From Trichomonas tenax (Eukaryota > Parabasalia > Trichomonadida > Trichomonadidae), in NCBI GenBank assembly GCA_023091735.1, contig JALKBU010000287.1, forward strand, positions 1-51,572: a DNA stretch of 51,572 bases, written 5' to 3'. Below, in pieces: positions 45,514 through 51,572 of this stretch (the first letter of the stretch is position 1; each line of letters opens with the position of its first letter). A program made the position numbers and the translations under genes. The notes beneath the pieces were generated by a model. That model was not told the DNA's origin. It ran no database searches and saw only the letters and a program-made list of their open reading frames with translations.

Positions 45514-45982
45514 ATTTTTTTTCTTGCTGTCAAAACCGTCAGAATGATTTATTTTATGGGTAAAGCGGCTAAAAATACATTTTTCACTTTTCACATGCGA
45601 TGTATATATCAAAAATCAAATAAAATCACAATTACTTCAAAAAATCTAGAAATCATAAATTTACATGACAATTTGCCAAATACATGTCAAATATCATTAT
45701 GGAAATCTTCAATCAGCCTAATAACTGCATTTAATAGATCATGAGCTATGTAACAAAAGAGCAGTGCTTCTACTCTTTTTATATATATCTGTATGGCTTA
45801 TCATTTTCTTTCGTATTATGTCTAAATTCACAGCAATTATTTTGATCACGACGCCCCAAAATATTTTTCAAGACCCTAAATATTAATATCCCGCGTAAAT
45901 ATTTCACACACTTTTTTAAAGTTTGAATATTGACCCCTTAATATTTATTTCAGACACTAGATTTTCAGGAAAATTCAATTAT
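45514..45982. other. Shared intergenic region of Sec31 and the HECT ligase
   Basis: Divergent promoters, AT-rich. Two motif copies oriented toward Sec31 lie at 45660-45670 (TTTACATGACA) and 45680-45690 (ATACATGTCAA). A TCAATT initiator-like site is just before the HECT ATG. Confidence 0.5.
45660..45690 (-). promoter_or_regulatory. Two TGTCATGTAAA/TTGACATGTAT motifs upstream of Sec31
   Basis: Minus-strand orientation, 147-177 bases before the Sec31 start at 45513. Confidence 0.4.
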
Positions 45983-48900
45983 ATGGATGTAGGACAACAA
46001 GGAAGTGTGTTTGACCAAATGTTGCTTCAGTTAACGAACAAGCAGGCAAATGCAGTCCAGATATTAAGAGATTTATCGATGTATTTAAGCTATTCTCAGA
46101 ATATTTCATCTCAATCTTGTCCATTTGACAAGATATGTTTTGCATTACTCGAAATTCTCAAGACAAATACGAACGCAGATGTCACTGATCCAGCAACTCT
46201 CTGCTTATTGTGGATTGTTGAATCTCAACAACAATATATCAAGATTATTTTCATGGCGAATGGTCTCGCTATACTCGCATCAAGGCTTTTGGACTGGGTG
46301 TCAGTTCAAACAGCTGAAAATTGCATCAGAATTTTTGACAAATTAACAGATTTCTCTGATTTCGGAACAAGAATCGGCCAAATGGTCGGCGTTGAGCCGT
46401 TCCTCAAGTTTATTGATCGAATTTCCACAAATGAACAGTCAACAGCAATGAAGATTGTTCTTCGAATCACAAATTCTTACGTAAGGGATGAATTTATTCC
46501 ATACTTATCTGTTATTGTTGGATTTGTGAACAGTAACGATCAATCAATGTCAGAGTCGGCAGTAACCGTCTTAAACAACATTGCTTCTCGAGTGCCTGAG
46601 AAGAAGATATCGAAGGATGTTATTGGGAAGATTTGCGTTGCTATATCTAAATCAGATTCCACAGAGATCATCACACAGCTATTTGGAGCTCTCGTGAACC
46701 TTTCTACTACAAGAAAACACATTCAATGTATCATTCTCGCGCATTTAGATTACGACAAAATATTGTTCAATCCATATATACAGAATAACACTGTCGAATT
46801 TCAACGATTGATCTTTAAATTGCTATTGAATCTTCTTCCAGTTCCCAAGAGCGCAGAATTGTTTTTATATCCACGGCACAGACGTCCGCCGGAATCTAAA
46901 CAACTTGCACTTGATATCCAAAATATAATTCTCAAAGTTATCACTGAAAGACCTCTTTACGTTCGTTCAGCTCTTCTTGCATTGGCTGCAACGTTAACAG
47001 TGAACTCATTCCCAATGAATGAGAATTTACTTGCTTCGTTAATGAGTTTCTCATCTATTCCTGCTGTTTTACCAATAGTTCTATCACTATTGACGTATTT
47101 CGATGATACCGCGATGATTGGAGATTCTGCAATTATTTCGACATTGAAGAACGAACCCGTTGTCGATGACGACAATCTCAGTCAATGGTATCACAGGACA
47201 GTGAAAGCAATCTCGAAAAAGATAGAAAGCAGCACAACTCCGCTGCAACTTGCTGAATTGAAATCACAGAATCTTACTGCAATTATTGATTACATCACAG
47301 GAAAACCTGTTTCGAAATTTGCATTTTTATCTTCAGATATTTTAGATCACTGCATTAAATTGATTTCAACAGAGAATGCTGATGTTGAACATTTGAGAAA
47401 ATTGCAAGAATACACTGTAGATATTTTGTCATTTATGCAACCAGCTCCTTTAGGAGCTATTTGTACAACAGATAGTTTCTCAAGAATTGCGCAAAAACAA
47501 GTTTTTGTGACTGTTATATCTCCAACAGGTGAGCAATTTCCTATTACTGTATTTGCTTTTGATTCGATGTCTCTGATAGAGGGACGCTATAATAGCATGG
47601 CTCGAGGTTATACAGCAATGCGATTACCTCAAATCATTACAGCAAATTCTGAACTGCAGCAATTAATTGAGATCAACCAAAACTTGAATCCTTCAGAAGT
47701 TTCGTTATTATATAGAGCTTTCTCGAGTGACAATTATCCAAAACTTCACATGCAAGTTGCAGATAGATTCTATTCTTCAAGTGATAGTATTTTCTCGGCA
47801 TTATGCGATGCTTCAGAAGGCCCAGAAAATATTTTCGATACTGGTTTGCTGATCAGAATATTGGACGGTGATATTGAACAAACACCGCCATCACTGAAGA
47901 ACCAACCAAACCAGAAAAGCGTACAAATATTTGAACTTCTTCTAAGATTGCAATTTTACACCAAAGATCCAATTTACAACACGGCATTCAATACGAGAAT
48001 CATGAACTTATTGTCTGAACCATTGGCGAGTGTTGGAAGGTTTTCTCCTGAAATGGCAACTATTTACAAATATCCAGTTTTCTTTGATTTCAAGATGCGC
48101 CTAACGTGGCTTAAATTAGCTACATTTGAACCATTGGCCGCAATTAGATTCTTCTCACGCGAGTTTCATGTTCCTTTGCAGCCTACAATTCCAGAAAGAG
48201 AAACCGTGAAAGTTGTTTGCAAGAGAACTTCGTTATTCACTGATGGTGTCTTAATCATTCGTCATTTTGCGACTAACTTGCTGAACATCGATGTTAGGTT
48301 TGATGGAGAAATAGAAAGTGGACCTGGACCTACAAGAGAGTTCTTCACTCTTCTTGCAAAAGAATTCACAAGAACAAAGCGCCACTTCTTCAGGTCCAAT
48401 TCAAATACATCAGAGTTTTGCAAATGCGATGAAGGTCTGTTTATATGTCCAGCTGCAGATCCTCAGATGTTTTTTGTTCTTGGAGTTTTCATTGCAAAAT
48501 GTATCCAGCAAGAATTTGCTGTTGATCTGGATTTCAATCCTGCTTTCTTCGCATATATCAGATCACCGCAAGTCAACATTGAATCAGTTGATCCTGGGCT
48601 CGCTCGTGCACTCGTGGTTACTGAAGGTCTTCTCGATCTGCCATTTACTTATCCGGGTCTTCCGTTTTTGGAACTAGTTGAAGGCGGTGCGAGTCAGAAA
48701 GTCACAGAAGAAAATGTTGATGAATATGTCGAACTCGTTATCAGCTACACATGTGGTGAAAAACTCGTTGACCATGCAGATGCATTCAGAAAAGGATTCA
48801 ACAGTGTTATGAGTTGGAACGCATTCGAAATTTTCAACGAAGAAGAAATTTGCAGAATCATTCGTGGAGAAGATCCTTTCTTCACACAACAAGAACTGAA

Positions 48901-49237
48901 GCAATTTATCATCCCAGGAGTTGGATACACATCAGACTCACCTCAGTTCATTGACTTCACTGAAGTTCTTTCTGAAGTGTCTGTTGAAGAACAAAGACTT
49001 TTACTTCAGTTTATGACCGGCCTATCCAGATTCCCTCCAGGTGGGTTATCTTCTATTTCCCCGAAGATTACAGTTAGCATGAGGTTCTTGGACGATGGAA
49101 AAGAGCCAAAGAGCGAACTTCCGACAGTTTCTACGTGTGCGCATATCATAAAGATCCCAGAATATGAAACTAAAGAGATCTTAAAAGACAGACTTCTATA
49201 TGCTGCAAAAGAGTGCTCAACAGGTTTTAATATATGA
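45983..49237 (+). CDS. HECT-type E3 ubiquitin ligase with ARM-like N-terminus
   Basis: 1,084 residues from MDVGQQGSVFDQMLLQ; this ATG follows an initiator-like TCAATT, and earlier in-frame codons have no ATG. Residues 1-400 are ARM/HEAT-like (ALCLLWIVESQQ-type helices, ALVNLSTTRKHIQCIILAHL). The HECT domain starts near residue 720 (LLNIDVRFDGEIESGPGPTR) and includes DVDEYVELVISYTCGE-type N-lobe helices and the QFMTGLSRFPPGGLSSISPK motif. The catalytic Cys1052 is in STCAHIIKIPEY. ARM repeats before HECT, and the PPGG motif, are features of the TRIP12/UFD4 group. It transfers ubiquitin from an E2 to substrates through a Cys thioester; the substrate is unknown. Confidence 0.95.
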   Translation: MDVGQQGSVFDQMLLQLTNKQANAVQILRDLSMYLSYSQNISSQSCPFDKICFALLEILKTNTNADVTDPATLCLLWIVESQQQYIKIIFMANGLAILASRLLDWVSVQTAENCIRIFDKLTDFSDFGTRIGQMVGVEPFLKFIDRISTNEQSTAMKIVLRITNSYVRDEFIPYLSVIVGFVNSNDQSMSESAVTVLNNIASRVPEKKISKDVIGKICVAISKSDSTEIITQLFGALVNLSTTRKHIQCIILAHLDYDKILFNPYIQNNTVEFQRLIFKLLLNLLPVPKSAELFLYPRHRRPPESKQLALDIQNIILKVITERPLYVRSALLALAATLTVNSFPMNENLLASLMSFSSIPAVLPIVLSLLTYFDDTAMIGDSAIISTLKNEPVVDDDNLSQWYHRTVKAISKKIESSTTPLQLAELKSQNLTAIIDYITGKPVSKFAFLSSDILDHCIKLISTENADVEHLRKLQEYTVDILSFMQPAPLGAICTTDSFSRIAQKQVFVTVISPTGEQFPITVFAFDSMSLIEGRYNSMARGYTAMRLPQIITANSELQQLIEINQNLNPSEVSLLYRAFSSDNYPKLHMQVADRFYSSSDSIFSALCDASEGPENIFDTGLLIRILDGDIEQTPPSLKNQPNQKSVQIFELLLRLQFYTKDPIYNTAFNTRIMNLLSEPLASVGRFSPEMATIYKYPVFFDFKMRLTWLKLATFEPLAAIRFFSREFHVPLQPTIPERETVKVVCKRTSLFTDGVLIIRHFATNLLNIDVRFDGEIESGPGPTREFFTLLAKEFTRTKRHFFRSNSNTSEFCKCDEGLFICPAADPQMFFVLGVFIAKCIQQEFAVDLDFNPAFFAYIRSPQVNIESVDPGLARALVVTEGLLDLPFTYPGLPFLELVEGGASQKVTEENVDEYVELVISYTCGEKLVDHADAFRKGFNSVMSWNAFEIFNEEEICRIIRGEDPFFTQQELKQFIIPGVGYTSDSPQFIDFTEVLSEVSVEEQRLLLQFMTGLSRFPPGGLSSISPKITVSMRFLDDGKEPKSELPTVSTCAHIIKIPEYETKEILKDRLLYAAKECSTGFNI

Positions 49238-49509
49238 TTGTTTGTTTGTTAAATATTTTTCATGAATTACTTCTCTTCTATTCCCGAAGTATTTTTAAAA
49301 AGGTTCTCAAATGTTAATGACATGTATCGGAACATAATGGTTATCGTTAAGAAACCTATACAAAATCTCAAAATCAAAAAAAAAATAAATCAAAACTAAA
49401 CTGTTTAATATGATGTAAAACAATGTATATAAGCTTGATATTGTAATGGTAAATACTAAATATATCAAATTAGCATCTAAGAGAGAGAAATTGGAAAAAG
49501 GCGAAAACT

Positions 49510-49596
49510 TTTACATGTCAAATATTACTTTATACGTCAAATAATAATTTAAATGCCAAGTGACATTTTATATGTCAAAATAGTTTTACATGACAA
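49510..49596 (-). promoter_or_regulatory. Array of TTTACATGTCA-type motifs without a gene downstream
   Basis: Copies at 49510-49520 and about 49586-49595, with weaker ones near 49531 and 49570, all in the minus-strand sense, pointing back toward the 3' end of the HECT gene. Confidence 0.4.
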
Positions 49597-50521
49597 ATGA
49601 GACAGTGAATGTTTCTCCCAGACAAAGAAAATCAGCCATTGACGACGAAAACTTTAGAATGAAATTCTCCAGAGCCATGAGAGTTGAACACACCAACCTT
49701 TTCGCTCTTTTTGAATCAGTGAAGTGATTGTGAAAGCCGTAAAACACAAAATAGGTTCGTAATACGATAAAGAAACTATTCACCAAGAAGCAAAGGCTTA
49801 ATTAACCTTTGCCCATAATACAAAATTTATTCCTGAAACTGTGGTATTAGCAAAGCGGAAAGGTAACGACAGGCGAATTAATGATTTTGAGGAAGGTGTA
49901 AAATAACATTTTACGCTCAAAATGTTGCGATATCACATGGCAGATATAAATATGAAAACAATTCTTTTGGCCAACTTTATAAACTTTTTCGTTTGAATCA
50001 CACAAAGTTTTGAAGAATCCAATAAAAAAGTGAACTTTTCAGCATCGCTTAAGTATTGGATGTGGAGTGTCTTATAAAATAAAATAGTTTTTGCATTCAA
50101 TTATTTTCAGAGAATGAAACTTTTCTATAATTTATATTCCTGCTATCAATTTAACATATGTTTATTTTCGTAAATGAGTCAAAATTTATTAAAAATGTTA
50201 TTGAAGATAAAATAGTTTTGAAAACTAAATAATGACCAAACTTTTAAATTAATGATCTATTTATGATGGAGAGTCCATTTTATTTTAGTTATAAAATTAA
50301 GACAAACCGCTGTTTTATCATTCTATCAAAAGGAAAGGTTTTATCTCAATTTATCTCTCAAAAATTTGCATCAAATTTTGGAAATACAGATAATCTATGG
50401 TAATAAAATATTATTCTCACAACAATAAATTGAATTCATACAAAACTTTTATTTCAATTGTAGATTATATTTCAATAGTACAACAATAGGGACTGGGACA
50501 AAATAGAACAACGTGCTTTTC

Positions 50522-50550
50522 TGACATGTAAATTATGTTTGACATGCAAA
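50522..50550 (+). promoter_or_regulatory. Two TGACATGTAAAT/TGACATGCAAA motifs
   Basis: Copies at 50522-50533 and 50540-50550, plus orientation, pointing to the GC-rich repeat island. Confidence 0.35.
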
Positions 50551-50742
50551 GTCAGAATGTCAAAATAAAGGAAAGTGACGTTTTTGCGCGGGAAAAATGG
50601 AAAAGTATCAATAGGTTGAAATGGATTGAACTCAATGTTGGAAGCCAAAGAAGACTTCATTATGAGTAGTTGTGGCCTCATAGTGAAGGATGACCTGGTG
50701 ATCCAGCAGAGATGCATCCAGATGCCTATTCAAAAGAAGCAT

Positions 50743-50901
50743 GATTCGATGCATGGCGAGGTCGGCCTGAGACTTCCAAAGCCCTCGAGTGGCCAAGCCA
50801 GGCCCTAGCAAGAAGGACTCAGCCTACAGAAGCCGCCTCTACCTCCAGCTTCAGATTCGATGCATGGCGAGGTCGTCCTGAGACTTCCAAAGCCCTCGAG
50901 T
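50743..50901. repeat. GC-rich island with a 48-bp direct repeat
   Basis: gattcgatgcatggcgaggt and what follows (50743-50790) recurs at 50854-50901 with one mismatch and an offset of 111 bases. The segment is far richer in G+C than its surroundings. Confidence 0.8.
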
Positions 50902-50914
50902 ACACACACAAATG

Positions 50915-50979
50915 AGCCCATCCCGCTGAGCAAGCTCAGCTTCGGGCTAGGATAAATGAGCCCAACCCACTCCGTGGGT
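50915..50979. repeat. Two adjacent hairpins after aaatgagccca repeats
   Basis: First hairpin core GCTGAGC-AA-GCTCAGC (50925-50940) with outer arm AGCCC/GGGCT; second ACCCAC-TCC-GTGGGT (50965-50979). Both follow the repeated word aaatgagccca. Confidence 0.65.
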
Positions 50980-51096
50980 CGGTCTTATTCTTCTTAACCT
51001 GATTATATAACGGTTTTAAATCATTTGTGGATTAATGTTAATTTTAAAAATACATTATTTTTTAATAAGTAAATAGATGGAAAGGAGTTAGTAATA

Positions 51097-51143
51097 ATAT
51101 GTTCGCATCCCTCGAGTCTTCGCCTCGAGCTCTGCGAACATAT
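51097..51143. repeat. Foldback with 20-base arms
   Basis: Arms atatgttcgcatccctcgag (51097-51116) and ctcgagctctgcgaacatat (51124-51143) pair at 17 of 20 positions around a seven-base loop. Confidence 0.7.
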
Positions 51144-51572
51144 TTTTAAGTAAATACTGAAATCACAAATTACAAAACGAGTAATTTATTAATACTAATA
51201 TTTACGACAGAGTTAGTTTTACAAGTTAGGTTCCCCCCATATAAAAAATAAATTTTTGAATTACTTACAAATTAACGTTAATTTTATTTTGGAATTCCTG
51301 ACTTTATAAAAAGTATTCAGTTTTGAAAATAATTTTAGTGGTTATGAGAGAAATTTATTCAGAAATTTAAAAAAATAATTTATGACTAACTAACTAACTA
51401 AAAAAAGAAAGCGAAAGGATTTGGGGGTAAGGAAATTTTGAAAATTAATTTTAGTGGTTATGAGAGAAATTTATTTGGATTTAATAAACCCTATACCATG
51501 TGTAAACAGTAATGTATGGAGGCATGTAATCAGTACCTGAACCAGTGTCGGCAGTGTTTCCGTAAACTGAAT
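51144..51572. other. Terminal AT-rich region with a direct repeat
   Basis: A segment of about 39 bases (ttttgaaaat...agtggttatgagagaaat) occurs at 51321-51359 and 51436-51475. A short ctaa tetranucleotide run lies near 51385-51401. No gene is seen. Confidence 0.55.

Larger units (their letters stand above)
49238..50742. other. Long AT-rich intergenic region
   Basis: No convincing gene. It holds the motif arrays at 49510-49596 and 50522-50550. Short frames at 49586 and 50472 have no protein features. Confidence 0.5.

Noticed and set aside
42141..45547. Many open frames on both strands across Sec31
   Set aside because: They are shadows of the GC-rich, Pro/Ala/Gln-biased Sec31 coding sequence; none has independent features.
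49586..49786. 66-codon minus-strand ORF downstream of the motif array
   Set aside because: No ATG context, no protein features, and its frame includes the motif repeats themselves.
50626..50808. 60-codon ORF in the GC-rich island
   Set aside because: GC-rich DNA gives long frames by chance; the repeat copy at 50854 is not maintained in the same coding context.

Overview
The window looks like nuclear DNA of a trichomonad parabasalid (Trichomonas or Tritrichomonas type). It is AT-rich and gene-dense. The genes I see are intronless, short TCA-type initiator sequences lie a few bases upstream of several start codons, and trichomonad families are present: DUF3447/ankyrin remnants, glycine-rich surface proteins, MULE and Polinton/Maverick elements. 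A tRNA-Tyr with a very short intron also fits. I cannot fix the species from sequence alone.

Region 1 (about 128-9311) is a decayed Polinton/Maverick-like element. It carries a protein-primed family B DNA polymerase, a double-jelly-roll type major capsid protein, a fibre-like protein, a short amphipathic protein resembling adenovirus pVI, and several small ORFs. It is bounded by a 78-bp inverted repeat (76/78 identical) whose copies each hold the first codons of a small inward-facing gene. I find no integrase, packaging ATPase or protease. Nearly every larger gene is broken, and the polymerase has also lost part of catalytic motif C.

Region 2 (9.8-25 kb) is host DNA: an ARM-like protein, a coiled-coil protein, a large type I membrane-protein pseudogene plus a second 3' fragment of the same family, a tail-anchored protein with RNA polymerase II CTD-like heptads, a CDK9/12-type kinase, an unrecognised protein, and anaphase-promoting-complex subunit 2.

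Region 3 (25-31 kb) is a decay zone: a Mutator-like transposase pseudogene next to a broken glycine-rich surface gene, then a proline-motif repeat protein, ribosomal stalk protein P1, and an ankyrin-family (DUF3447-like) fragment.

Region 4 (31-49 kb) is mostly housekeeping: LRR/coiled-coil proteins, a DHHC palmitoyltransferase, a TMEM181/Wntless-like membrane protein, a Rab GTPase, a tetraspanin-like protein, tRNA-Tyr, Sec31 and an ARM-HECT ubiquitin ligase. Several act in membrane traffic (Sec31, Rab, DHHC, Wntless-like, tetraspanin), but they sit on both strands and I see no operon. Between them lie a 357-bp TTAA-flanked MITE (piggyBac-like) and ankyrin remnants with a tandem spacer repeat.

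Region 5 (49.2 kb to the end) has no convincing gene. It holds a motif array, a GC-rich island with direct repeats and hairpins, and a foldback.

A directional motif, TGACATGTAAAT, recurs upstream of many host genes (up to five copies in one intergenic gap) and is not seen in the Polinton-like element, whose ORFs instead follow a T-rich TTTTTATTTTTATTAAA-like tract ending at the ATG.
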